From Deinococcus radiotolerans (GTDB taxonomy: Bacteria > Deinococcota > Deinococci > Deinococcales > Deinococcaceae), in the NCBI RefSeq assembly GCF_014647435.1, contig NZ_BMPE01000031.1, positions 1 to 27,181 of the forward strand: a DNA stretch of 27,181 nt. Direction: 5' to 3'. A program made the position numbers and the translations under genes. The notes under the pieces are model-generated. The model was not told the origin of the DNA, did not search any database, and worked only from the letters and a program-made list of their open reading frames with translations. Of the stretch, positions 1-7,274 are shown one piece after another (positions within the stretch are counted from its first letter, which is position 1; each line of letters opens with the position of its first letter).

Positions 1-210
1 TCCGGGCCTTCGAGCGGGAGAGCGGAGACGGACAACGCAGGGCTGACCTTCTGACGGGGCATAGGCCAAGTCTGCCACGACGCATCATCGTGCCTCCGTT
101 CTGTCCTCAGGCTCTTAAGTTGGGTGAGACGTGGAAGGATTTACCGCTCAGGTATTGAGCCGTGCCTCTAAGGTCAGGACATGCCCGATACCTACCGTGC
201 ATGCACTGGG
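1..210. other. Non-coding or gene-remnant stretch
   Basis: No convincing gene. One plus-strand frame is open from base 3 to about 170 without a start codon in the window, so it could be the tail of a gene lying to the left, but its translation is not recognisable. No clear rho-independent terminator for the minus-strand CHAT gene is visible here. Confidence 0.4.
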
Positions 211-1311
211 CTAAGCGGTGACGAAATAGATCTGAGCAGGGTCAATCTCTGTGGCGGTCATCAGCACAGGCAACTCATCTTGCCCAATTCCTTCAAGGAG
301 CAGTGCCGCTCTCGCCTGCTCAAAGGCCGTTTGTAACGACCGACCGAAACCGACAGAACTGTAGAACTGCGCGGCAAAGACGCGCGCGACGTCATCGTCC
401 ACGGCGTCACTCATGCCGATTGCGGCCTTAATGTGGTTCGTAATGAGCGAGGCCTGCGTTTCTGAAAAGCAGGCGTTGAAGAAGACCAGATCGACCGATT
501 CAGAGACCGTCGCGAGACTGGCGGAAATGGCCTCCGGGGTCACCAGTCGGCTTTCGCCTTGATGCCCTTGAAACACGAGATTGCCATGTTCATCGCCGTG
601 TCCACTGAAGTGAACAATGGTGGGGTTGTTCTCGTTGATGGCCTGCAGAAGATCCTGTGGGCGCGTAGCCCACCAGGTCTTGAAGTTAATGGCGTCCCGG
701 TGCTCTGCCTGTCTTACCATCCGGTCAATGGCTCGGGCTTCTTCATCAAGTTGGAGGGCGCTCTGATCCAGAGGATTGCTGCCCAGAAAGAGGACGGTGA
801 TCTTGTCGGGGAGTGTCGTCAGGTCAATGGAGAACTTGCTGCGCGACATTTCTCGGTGCGCCTGCAGTTGTTTATCGAGTTCCCTCGAGATGGCCTGCTG
901 ATGCCGCTTCTCGTCATCACGTCGGCGTTTGTCGGCCTGTTCCTGTTGATGGCGCTGGTTGTCCAGCTCCCGCTCCAGGTACCCGAGGTTGCGGTTGAGT
1001 TCCGCGCCCTTATCGGCAATCCGCCGTTCAAAATCCGTCACCCTCTTCTCATGCTGATGCGCCGAGTTTTGTTTGTTCTGCAGGTCCCTCAGGTAGGACT
1101 GGAGAGAAGAGGCGCTGATGTTGGATGAACTGCTCAGGCGTGACATGACGCTGTGCGCGTCTTTCTGGTACCGGAGTTGCTGAGCGTACTCATTGTCCCT
1201 TTGGCGTCTCAATTCGGCGATCTCTCGCTGGAGCCGCTCGACACTCGATCTGTAACTGGAGATAGACATACCTGAACCTCGTGTGCGGTGGCCTCCGCTG
1301 CTGGAAGCCAC
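211..1311 (-). CDS. Coiled-coil CHAT-domain (caspase-like) protease
   Basis: Predicted 366-residue cysteine peptidase of the CHAT family (clan CD, caspase/separase fold). Residues about 23-158 are charged and Gln-rich, as in a long coiled coil. Residues about 170-366 form the CHAT domain: a TVLFLGSNP strand, the catalytic His in VHFSGHGDEHG (His238), and the catalytic Cys in VFFNACFSETQ (Cys281). The domain ends with the usual A-FY----G-S---A---AR helix region. CHAT proteases are known as proteolytic effectors in bacterial defence and programmed cell death, for example gRAMP-associated TPR-CHAT. The role here is inferred. The start used is a GTG directly after the TGA of the upstream nuclease-like gene. 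An alternative ATG at 1270 has GAGG 7 bases upstream and removes only 14 residues. The two genes are surely co-transcribed. The substrate is unknown; the partner gene product is an obvious candidate. Confidence 0.85.
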   Translation of the reverse strand: MASSSGGHRTRGSGMSISSYRSSVERLQREIAELRRQRDNEYAQQLRYQKDAHSVMSRLSSSSNISASSLQSYLRDLQNKQNSAHQHEKRVTDFERRIADKGAELNRNLGYLERELDNQRHQQEQADKRRRDDEKRHQQAISRELDKQLQAHREMSRSKFSIDLTTLPDKITVLFLGSNPLDQSALQLDEEARAIDRMVRQAEHRDAINFKTWWATRPQDLLQAINENNPTIVHFSGHGDEHGNLVFQGHQGESRLVTPEAISASLATVSESVDLVFFNACFSETQASLITNHIKAAIGMSDAVDDDVARVFAAQFYSSVGFGRSLQTAFEQARAALLLEGIGQDELPVLMTATEIDPAQIYFVTA

Positions 1312-2445
1312 TCAGAATTCTTCGTCGTAGATTGATGATGAACGGTCAAGAAGGTGGCCCTCGGCCTGATCATGGCCGGTCAGGACGGGCTGATAGAGGA
1401 TGTCTTCCGCGGTGAGGTTTTTCGCTCTGCCATGCTGTTCGGTGAAGCCGAGCGGGATGACCATGTTCGGACTGCCGTCTTCATATGTGGCTTCGTCCCA
1501 CACCTCGCGTCCCATTCGACTGAAGTGGCCTGCCACTCGAGCCGAAACAAGTCTGGACTCATTAAACTGTGACGGCATCCCCAGGCCGAATGTGTATGTG
1601 CCGTGTTCTCGAAGCTGCCAGATGTAGGCGGCGTGCACAGGCCGGTACGAGCTGCTCATCCATGACTTGATTCGGGAAATATGCTGAAACTGTTCTCGAG
1701 GGACCTGCAGGTTGCTGCGCCTTGTGTGTGACTGCTTTAATTCAAGCACAAGGAGTGCGGTCGGTAGGTTGACCATGACGTCCACATCCGTCCATGAAGA
1801 AGCGCCCTGCTTCCTGTGCTGAGCATAGATAGTGTCGGCCACGAAATCAGCGACAACGGGGATGCCGAATTCGTCGATCAACTGCTGGGCTTCTGCAGGC
1901 GTAGGACGCCTCAAGCGTTCCGCGTTTTCTTGTGCGGATGGGTCCTCAATATCGCGGTTTGACCACGATAGATTCGGGCGATCCGGTCGCTGCAGGACCC
2001 TGTCCTGGCCAACAAGGACGATCCCATGAGCGGTCCAGTGGTAGGGAATGGCCTTGACACGTGGTAAAACGCCCCACTGAACAGGAACGCTCGCCTCCTG
2101 GTTGGCGTTACAGAGGATGTAAGCAGTGTGCTTGCTGATCCAAAGCGTTCGCGGGAATACATCATGGTGAGCCGAAATAATTCTGGCCAGACTCTTCCCG
2201 GCTGCGAAGCCAGTACAGAGGCCAATATTCGTGTGTTGACACAGGAAATTGACGAGGTAGTCCCTGGAGGGTAAGGGGACACCCCGATTTTTTGCCTGAT
2301 CCCTACCGCGCTGAACGTACATACCTACTTGGCCCGCCTTCTCGCGTGAAGACCAGAATGAGGTCGTCCGTCCGACCAACGTTTCGCGTCCATCACCTGT
2401 GCTCCTCTCATGCGGCCAGCCTGCTGTTGAAGAGGAAGAATTCAC
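1312..2445 (-). CDS. Putative PD-(D/E)XK-fold nuclease, partner of the CHAT protease
   Basis: A 377-residue protein that I do not recognise as a named family. The centre carries a pattern typical of the restriction-endonuclease-like core: WTDVDVMV (Asp220/Asp222), then about 13 residues later a hydrophobic strand LLVLELKQSH giving E235-x-K237, followed by a Gln-containing helix. This D-x(n)-ExK arrangement is the reason for the nuclease call and is inference. The N-terminal 40 residues are low in complexity and could be untranslated. The GTG at 2445 has GGGGAG 9 bases upstream, while an ATG at 2322 would give a 336-residue protein. The stop codon abuts the GTG of the CHAT gene, so the two form a translationally coupled pair. 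The protein may be a substrate or effector released by the protease, or a DNA-damage sensor. The residues near 70-115 match nothing I know. Confidence 0.6.
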   Translation of the reverse strand: MNSSSSTAGWPHERSTGDGRETLVGRTTSFWSSREKAGQVGMYVQRGRDQAKNRGVPLPSRDYLVNFLCQHTNIGLCTGFAAGKSLARIISAHHDVFPRTLWISKHTAYILCNANQEASVPVQWGVLPRVKAIPYHWTAHGIVLVGQDRVLQRPDRPNLSWSNRDIEDPSAQENAERLRRPTPAEAQQLIDEFGIPVVADFVADTIYAQHRKQGASSWTDVDVMVNLPTALLVLELKQSHTRRSNLQVPREQFQHISRIKSWMSSSYRPVHAAYIWQLREHGTYTFGLGMPSQFNESRLVSARVAGHFSRMGREVWDEATYEDGSPNMVIPLGFTEQHGRAKNLTAEDILYQPVLTGHDQAEGHLLDRSSSIYDEEF

Positions 2446-2588
2446 CCGGCTCGACTCCCCCGGTGCCAGGCGCCTCTAGAGGCCCGAGCATCAGGGATCG
2501 ACGTCTATGGCTGAGTTTTCCCATCTCTGGATAGAAATCAAGGCGCCCAAGAAAGGCGCCCTGACCGTCCTGGTCCGTCAGTTCAATC

Positions 2589-2819
2589 TTAGTGGTGGGC
2601 TTTGGCGATCATGCGCCAACGGATCTGGCCCTGCGCCGCCGTGTGCTGGTGGTGATTCTGTGGCGGCAAAGGATTGCCGCCCTCTGACGTGACCTCCTTC
2701 CCACAGCCCATGCACCTGTAGATGCCGGAGTGTGACGTGACGCCGCCTGGGCGGTGTTCCTGATCAAACTCCGCTCCCTCACTCTTGTCGAAATAATTGC
2801 CATATTTGTACGAGGCCAT
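2589..2819 (-). CDS. Small zinc-ribbon-like protein (76 aa)
   Basis: The start is fixed at an ATG preceded by GGGAGGA at ideal spacing; longer readings upstream lack a ribosome binding site. The 76-residue product has an aromatic N-terminus (SYKYGNYFD) and one half of a zinc-ribbon-like site, YRCMGCGKEV (Cys36, Cys39). A His-rich motif PPQNHHQHT (His56, His57, His59) follows and could supply the other ligands. Small proteins with the combination YRC--CG-E and LPPQNHHQH recur in bacteria as uncharacterised single-domain proteins; I know of no established function. Metal binding is inferred. The gene lies 83 bp downstream of the WYL-like gene on the same strand, so the two may form a small operon. 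Alternatives are a nucleic-acid-binding accessory protein or a stress protein. Confidence 0.7.
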   Translation of the reverse strand: MASYKYGNYFDKSEGAEFDQEHRPGGVTSHSGIYRCMGCGKEVTSEGGNPLPPQNHHQHTAAQGQIRWRMIAKAHH

Positions 2820-2902
2820 CTGATCCTCCCTGGCACCCGGGTCGAGACGTGCTGACGCGGGGCCTCCCACTGAACACAACGGACATGACGTTCGGAACGC
2901 CG

Positions 2903-3229
2903 TTAAAACGACACCTGTTCCAGAATCTGATCCACGCAGGAACTCCGCTGCGAATGGTTGTCCGCGGTCGCCCACGCCCCGGAGGACGAGGTCACGCCCT
3001 GCAGGGCATCAACCCGCATGCACCGCCAGTTGCTCGTGTGGCCAGAACCGGTGGGGACGGCCCCACGGCTACTGTTACCCCCCGACTGGTACGCGAGCAG
3101 GTTCACGGTTCCGTTCTTGTATCCGATCACGTGCGGGCACAGCACCCGGTGGTACCCGTCGTACGTGGCCTCGATGGGCTGTTTGGCGCGAATGGCGTTC
3201 CGGATCAGGTCAATGGTTGCTTGTGTCAC
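2903..3229 (-). CDS. Small WYL/SH3-like domain protein (108 aa)
   Basis: The start chosen is a GTG with AGGAG 7 bases upstream (CAGGAGACCTCAC-GTG). An upstream extension in frame lacks such a signal. The 108-residue product begins with a helix (TIDLIRNAI), then IEATYDGYHRVLCPHVIGYKNG and LLAYQSGG, then WRCMRVDALQG. This succession of small beta strands with YxGxxRxxxPxxxG and a terminal WRxxxVDxL resembles the ligand-binding core of WYL domains, here without a DNA-binding domain. Stand-alone WYL-like proteins may bind nucleic acid or nucleotide signals; function here is inferred only. It is transcribed away from the TPR-BTAD regulator, 28 bp downstream of a small secreted peptide gene, and may be co-transcribed with that peptide and with the zinc-ribbon-like gene. 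Confidence 0.65.
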   Translation of the reverse strand: MTQATIDLIRNAIRAKQPIEATYDGYHRVLCPHVIGYKNGTVNLLAYQSGGNSSRGAVPTGSGHTSNWRCMRVDALQGVTSSSGAWATADNHSQRSSCVDQILEQVSF

Positions 3230-3257
3230 GTGAGGTCTCCTGAGGTTGTGAGGGGCG

Positions 3258-3407
3258 TTACTCCAGGCCGTAGTCGTCAATTCCACCGGCGTCCGGAGTG
3301 GCCACGGCTGGTGGTGTCGGCGTGGTGAGGGTCTCGGCCCGGGCGACGCTGAGCAGCGCGCTCAGCAGCACCAGGACCAGGCGCAGGGAAAGGGTTCGGG
3401 TCGTCAC
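3258..3407 (-). CDS. 49-residue putative secreted peptide next to the TPR regulator
   Basis: An open frame not large enough for routine calling: GTG start, TAA stop, 49 residues. It has a textbook signal sequence: Arg-containing N-terminus (TTRTLSLR), hydrophobic core (LVLVLLSALLSVA) and a consensus cleavage site ARA/ET around residue 24. The remaining 25 residues are Thr/Pro-rich and end in an acidic tail GGIDDYGLE. No good Shine-Dalgarno sequence is visible, so translation could be leaderless or weak. Only 12 bp separate its start from the start of the oppositely oriented TPR-BTAD regulator. Peptide pheromones of RRNPP-type systems are encoded in this way beside their TPR receptors. That role is inference from layout and signal peptide. 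It could instead be an unrelated small exported protein or chance coding. Confidence 0.5.
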   Translation of the reverse strand: MTTRTLSLRLVLVLLSALLSVARAETLTTPTPPAVATPDAGGIDDYGLE

Positions 3408-3419
3408 GCCGGAACGCTA

Positions 3420-5321
3420 TTGACGGATCGGACACGCATCGGAAATGCTGTCCTGGTGCAGGCAGAACATGATTTTTCGCAGGGCCGATACCCCCAGGTC
3501 ATCTCCGATCTGGCCGGCATCCGGCCGCTCTCACCGCGGGCCTGGGCGCTGCTGGGGATCAGCCACCTGCGCCTCGGTCAGCTGCACGACGCAGAACCGG
3601 TACTTCAGCGGGCGCTTGCGCTGGGGGACGCGGAAGCCGCCGTCGAGTACGGCAATCTCCTCCGCGCACAGGGGCGCTTCGCGGACGCGAACCGGCACTT
3701 TGTCGCCCACGAACCGGAACCCGGTACGGAACTGCACGCCCGGTGGCGCCGCTGGATGGGCGTCACGGCCTTTCAAGCCGGGCACGTGGAGGACGGTATC
3801 GACAGCGTGGAGCGCGCCGCCCGCGCGTACCTGGCATTGGGGGATGAGGACGGGGCGGCGCGCACCAGCGTGTCCCTGGCGCGGATGCTGGTCCGCTCCG
3901 GACACACGGACCGCGCCGCCCGGCTCTACCGTTCGCTGCTGCCCACCCTGCCGGCCGAGCCCAATCCCCTGCCGCGCCTGACCGCGCTGGCTGGGTGGTT
4001 GGACCTCCTGCTCGCTGGGGGTGACGAGGCCAGCCGCGACGAGGTCATGCTGGAAGCCTCGGCGCTGCTGCGGGCTACCCCTTCGGAACACGCCCGGTTG
4101 CCGGTGATGGCCTGCCTCGCCCAACTGCATGCCCGTGAAGGGCACGCCCGGCAGAGTGCAGCCGTCCTCCAGGACATGCTCACGCTCACGGTAGGCCTGC
4201 AAGGTTATGAGGCCCGTGCGTGGGTGCACGCCCACCTGGCCGAACACCACGCGCGGCAGGGCCGCCTGAGTGAAGCGCATGCCCAGCTGCGTCAGGTGCC
4301 GCAGGTGGACCAGCCGTCCGCCCACGTGTGCTTCGTTCAGGGGCTCATTGCCGCCCGGCAGGGCCTGTGGTCCAAAGCCCGCCCTGCCTTCGAAGGGGCC
4401 CTGCGGCAGGCTACCGATGAGCGGCGGGCGCTGCTGGCCGCCCGCGCCCAGCTGCACCTGGCGTCCGCCCTGTACGCCGACGCGCAGCCCGAAGCACTGC
4501 AAGTGCTTGAAGAGGCCGCGGACCGGCTGCTCCGGCTGGACCTGACGGCCGCGCTGCACGCTGACCTGGCTGATTGCGCGGAGGTGCTGTACGCCGGCCT
4601 GCTGGATCCGTACCTGGCCGCGCTGGCCGCGCCGCTCCGGCCTGGTCGGGGACCATTGCGCGCCGGGGCCCTGCAGGCCGACACGCTCCACTTGGAACTC
4701 ATCACGCTGGGCCGGCCAGCCGTGAGGCTGGAAGGCGAGACGCTGCCAGTCAGTTCGGACACCACGGCGCTGCTGGTCCTGCTGGCGCAGAAGCCCGGGT
4801 TGACGCGGTCGGATCTCGAACGCCTCCTCTACCCGGACAAGGCGCCCACCGCGGCCACCGCCGCTGTCAAAGCCCACCTTCTGGAGGTGCGCCGCAGCCT
4901 CGGCGCAGGGACGCTCCTGCGGTCCGGGCCGTACCACGAGCAGCAGTACAGGCTCGCGCCGCACCTGGCAGTCACCGTGGACGCCGACGTCCTAGAAGGC
5001 GCCCTTCAGTCCGGGCGAACGCCCCTGGTCCTGGCCACGTGCCAGGGCCCGTTCCTCCCGGACCACCCGAGCGACTGGGCGGCCGAACAACGCGAGCACC
5101 TGCAGGCAAAGGTCAGCGCGTACGTGATGGCCGAGGCGGCCACGACGCGGCGGCGACAGGCGCACCCAGAGGCCGAGCAGCTCTGCAGCACCTACCTCTC
5201 AGCCCACCCAGACGACCTGGCTGTGCACGCGGAACGCGTCGCGGCCGCCCGGAGCTTGCGTGATCCACTAAAACGCCAGACCGCTGAAGTACAGGCCAGA
5301 CAGGCCGGACTGGACGTATGA
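3420..5321 (+). CDS. TPR-wHTH-BTAD transcriptional regulator (SARP-like, reversed domain order)
   Basis: A 633-residue protein. Residues about 15-400 are built from TPR-like helical repeats, for example AWALLGISHLRLGQLHDAEPVLQRAL and ARTSVSLARMLVRSGHTDRAARLY (quoted helices are contiguous fragments). Residues about 422-514 resemble an OmpR-type winged helix (LELITLGRPAVRLEG, then RSDLERLLYP and VKAHLLEVRRSLG). The remaining C-terminal part is helical and BTAD-like. Classical SARP activators carry wHTH-BTAD at the N-terminus; here the sensory TPR array comes first. The start is uncertain: TTG at 3420 is the longest, and GTG at 3456 keeps all domains. The gene sits divergently to a short secreted-peptide gene, and the promoter of each must overlap the other's 5' end. 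Target genes are not evident from the sequence. Regulator identity is firm; the ligand is unknown. Confidence 0.85.
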   Translation: MTDRTRIGNAVLVQAEHDFSQGRYPQVISDLAGIRPLSPRAWALLGISHLRLGQLHDAEPVLQRALALGDAEAAVEYGNLLRAQGRFADANRHFVAHEPEPGTELHARWRRWMGVTAFQAGHVEDGIDSVERAARAYLALGDEDGAARTSVSLARMLVRSGHTDRAARLYRSLLPTLPAEPNPLPRLTALAGWLDLLLAGGDEASRDEVMLEASALLRATPSEHARLPVMACLAQLHAREGHARQSAAVLQDMLTLTVGLQGYEARAWVHAHLAEHHARQGRLSEAHAQLRQVPQVDQPSAHVCFVQGLIAARQGLWSKARPAFEGALRQATDERRALLAARAQLHLASALYADAQPEALQVLEEAADRLLRLDLTAALHADLADCAEVLYAGLLDPYLAALAAPLRPGRGPLRAGALQADTLHLELITLGRPAVRLEGETLPVSSDTTALLVLLAQKPGLTRSDLERLLYPDKAPTAATAAVKAHLLEVRRSLGAGTLLRSGPYHEQQYRLAPHLAVTVDADVLEGALQSGRTPLVLATCQGPFLPDHPSDWAAEQREHLQAKVSAYVMAEAATTRRRQAHPEAEQLCSTYLSAHPDDLAVHAERVAAARSLRDPLKRQTAEVQARQAGLDV

Positions 5322-5527
5322 CGGGTGGATGGTCTGAAGTGGCCAGGCTGGGCATTCCTGACCCGTACCTGGCGCACGACGGTGTCGGGGCGCATGATCA
5401 GCCGACAGCCAACTCTCTGGTTCAGTCCTCCAGAAGGGATCTCGAGGCACTGGGCGATACGCGAAACAGCGTGGATCCAGGAGTCGGCTCACGATTCACA
5501 ACTTATGGGGAGTAAGGGCGGCCCATC

Positions 5528-5746
5528 TTAGGAAGGTTCTTTGATGCGTGCCCGCTTCGGTTGCGCCAGCGCACGTTCGTACAGGCCGGTCAGGCGCGTG
5601 AGGTTCGGGCTGACCAGTTCCACCAACGCGACGGGCAGGGGGGTCCCAGCTTGCAGGTCGTCGGCGTCCAGTTGGTCGAGCGTGGCCAGTTCTTCGGGAA
5701 TGTGATTGTGGTACGTGGGCACAGGCGTCCGCTTCGATCGGCTCAT
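5528..5746 (-). CDS. Small hypothetical protein (72 aa)
   Basis: I do not recognise this family. The ATG at 5746 is preceded by AGGAAGGTGAT, a good ribosome binding site, which supports a real gene. The product is 72 residues: a basic start (MSRSKRTPVP), an acidic middle (EELATLDQLDADDLQAG), a predicted amphipathic helix near VALVELVSPNLTRLTGLYERAL, and a basic end. There is no signal peptide and no cysteine. It stands alone between the TPR regulator and the LuxR gene, with about 200 bp of sequence on its 3' side and 270 bp on its 5' side in which I see no other gene. Confidence 0.6.
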   Translation of the reverse strand: MSRSKRTPVPTYHNHIPEELATLDQLDADDLQAGTPLPVALVELVSPNLTRLTGLYERALAQPKRARIKEPS

Positions 5747-5925
5747 ATCACCTTCCTACGGTCACTGTACTGCTGGAAGCAGGGCTGGCGCTGCCCGCGG
5801 CCCAGTTCGATGGGAGCGCAGTGGACGCGCGGCAACGTCTTGAATCCCCCGCTCTGTAGGAAGTTGGAACAGAGTTACAGAGCGTAGTCGATGCCACTCA
5901 AGTGAAATCGGTGGCCGGAGGGGCT

Positions 5926-5963
5926 ACCTGCTGCCAGAATGCTTGAGCGTCCTGGCAGTAGGT
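5926..5963. terminator. Hairpin downstream of the LuxR gene
   Basis: ACCTGCTGCCAG (5926-5937) pairs with CTGGCAGTAGGT (5952-5963): 12 pairs including one G-U type wobble, 14-base loop. It lies 55 bp past the stop of the minus-strand LuxR gene. No T-run follows, so it may be a weak terminator or mRNA-protecting structure. Confidence 0.4.
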
Positions 5964-6017
5964 TGCCAGAATCCCACAGTGGATGGACACGCTACCCTCC
6001 CTGTTCGCAGAAACGCA

Positions 6018-6593
6018 TCAAGGCATGCACTCAGCAACCGTCCATAATCCCCAGTAGTAGAGGGCCAGTTGCGTGCGGTTGGCCAGCCCGAGCTTGATAT
6101 AGATGCGTCCCAGACCGTTTTTGACGGTGCCTTCTGTGATGTGAAGCTCACGGGCGATGCGTTTGTTCTCCAGGCCCATGGCGGTGAGTTGAAGCAGTTT
6201 TCGCTCTGAAGAGGTGAGGAGGCTGTCATGCCGGGGGGTCTGACGGAAGGATTCGCCCGCTGCCGCTCGCTTGAGGGCGCCGGCCACGTCGGCAACGGTG
6301 CAGCTACCGGCCAGCAGGGCCGCGGGTTGCAGACCCCAGAGATCCTCCCAGTATTCCGGGCAGGGGCTGTTGGTGACGACGACGGTGGTGAGGCTGAGGT
6401 TGGAGCGGAGCTGCTGCAAGGCGTTGCCCCATGGCGCGTCCATAATCAAGGCAATTCGGGCATTGTCGGTGGTGACCCAGCCGTACCGCCGGAGGGTCGC
6501 TGTCAGATCGGACGCAGAGGCGTAGGCTGGTACGCCGCAGATCAGTTGATAGGGCTGCCCGAGTGGGCCAAATCGAATCGCCTGGTCCGTCAT
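6018..6593 (-). CDS. LuxR-family regulator with degenerate receiver domain
   Basis: A 191-residue protein. Residues about 126-183 are a LuxR/FixJ helix-turn-helix (LTSSERKLLQLTAMGLENKRIARELHITEGTVKNGLGRIYIKLG, shown as fragments: LTSSERKLL, NKRIARELHITEGTVKN, IYIKLGLANRTQL). The N-terminal 120 residues look like a response-regulator receiver reduced in its conserved sites: ALIMDAPWG has an Asp at 52 where the phospho-acceptor would lie, but the usual N-terminal acidic pair and the conserved Lys are not obvious. It may therefore act without phosphorylation. No strong ribosome binding site precedes the ATG. No histidine kinase is nearby. It is transcribed away from the GntR-ABC operon, and LuxR regulators often accompany peptide-natural-product clusters. 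A role in controlling the graspetide locus is inferred from position only. Confidence 0.8.
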   Translation of the reverse strand: MTDQAIRFGPLGQPYQLICGVPAYASASDLTATLRRYGWVTTDNARIALIMDAPWGNALQQLRSNLSLTTVVVTNSPCPEYWEDLWGLQPAALLAGSCTVADVAGALKRAAAGESFRQTPRHDSLLTSSERKLLQLTAMGLENKRIARELHITEGTVKNGLGRIYIKLGLANRTQLALYYWGLWTVAECMP

Positions 6594-6824
6594 AGGGCCA
6601 GGGGTGGGGCAGAGATACCCTTGAGGATTGTGCAGATGCCATCCACAGGGGCAATCTAGCCGACCCGTCGGACGTCATTTCGCTCATGTGACCGGGGGAG
6701 ATGGAAGCTGACCACGCGCGAGTGGAATGATGGAGAGCTTGGCGTTCTGTACGGCGTCGGCCGTGCTGATGTTGAGTCCCAGGCGTTCGTCGTGCAGGCT
6801 CTTGACTCTGCCCGTTATTTGTAC

Positions 6825-6834
6825 CAATGTATTA
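6825..6834 (+). promoter_or_regulatory. Putative YtrA operator / -10 block of the GntR-ABC operon
   Basis: CAATGTATTA ends 5 bases before the preferred ATG (6840) of the GntR gene. The same 10 bases occur at 9064-9073, upstream of the precursor peptide, again with an ATG exactly 5 bases downstream, and similarity extends over about 30 bases (CGT...TTTGT/CTTGT...CAATGTATTA...ATG). A TTGACT lies at 6802-6807. The short distance to the ATG suggests a leaderless or very short-leader transcript, which is common in Deinococcus. Operator role is inference. Confidence 0.5.
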
Positions 6835-6839
6835 GCAAC

Positions 6840-7274
6840 ATGACACAAGACTCGACGGATGAACGGGGGGTGCTGGATTGGATCACGCCGCAGATCAACC
6901 CACACAGCGGCATTCCCATCTACGTCCAGCTGACGCAGGCCTTTACCCGCGCGATCCAGCGCGGCACCCTCCGCAGCGGCGACGCCCTTCCTACAGTCCG
7001 GCGCTTGGCCAGCACCCTGAGACTGGCGCCAAACACCGTCACGCGCGCGTACGCCGAACTGCAGCGGCAGGGCTTAATTGAAAGTCGGGCCGGGGCCGGC
7101 ACGACAGTCTGCGCGCTCGCCGCCACCCACTTCATCGATGAGGCCAGCAGGCAGGTCCTCACAGAGGAGTTGCACGATGTCCTGCACCGCATGCTCGTGA
7201 GTGGAATGACCATGCAGGACATTGATGAGCTCTGCCAGCAGTTCACCGCGTCCAAGCGGATGGAGGCCTTATGA
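6840..7274 (+). CDS. GntR-family (YtrA subfamily) transcriptional repressor
   Basis: A 144-residue regulator. Residues about 24-92 form the GntR winged helix: GIPIYVQLTQAFTRAIQRG, then LRSGDALPTVRRLAS, NTVTRAYAELQRQGLIESR and GAGTTV. A short C-terminal helical tail of about 50 residues, without an effector-binding FadR/UTRA domain, marks the YtrA subfamily. YtrA members normally repress the ABC transporter operon they head and are released by cell-wall-active antibiotics. The ATG at 6840 was chosen because an upstream in-frame start at 6792 would lie before the likely promoter. The stop overlaps the next gene's ATG by 4 bases (ATGA), so the operon is coupled. The recurrence of its putative operator before the precursor peptide gene suggests that it also controls the graspetide genes. 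Confidence 0.85.
   Translation: MTQDSTDERGVLDWITPQINPHSGIPIYVQLTQAFTRAIQRGTLRSGDALPTVRRLASTLRLAPNTVTRAYAELQRQGLIESRAGAGTTVCALAATHFIDEASRQVLTEELHDVLHRMLVSGMTMQDIDELCQQFTASKRMEAL

Noticed and set aside
3531..4964. 477-residue minus-strand open frame
   Set aside because: Antisense shadow of the TPR-BTAD regulator; Gly/Gln/Arg-rich with no domain and no ribosome binding site.
6684..6905. Minus-strand 73-residue open frame between LuxR and GntR
   Set aside because: Covers the GntR promoter and start; no ribosome binding site or family.
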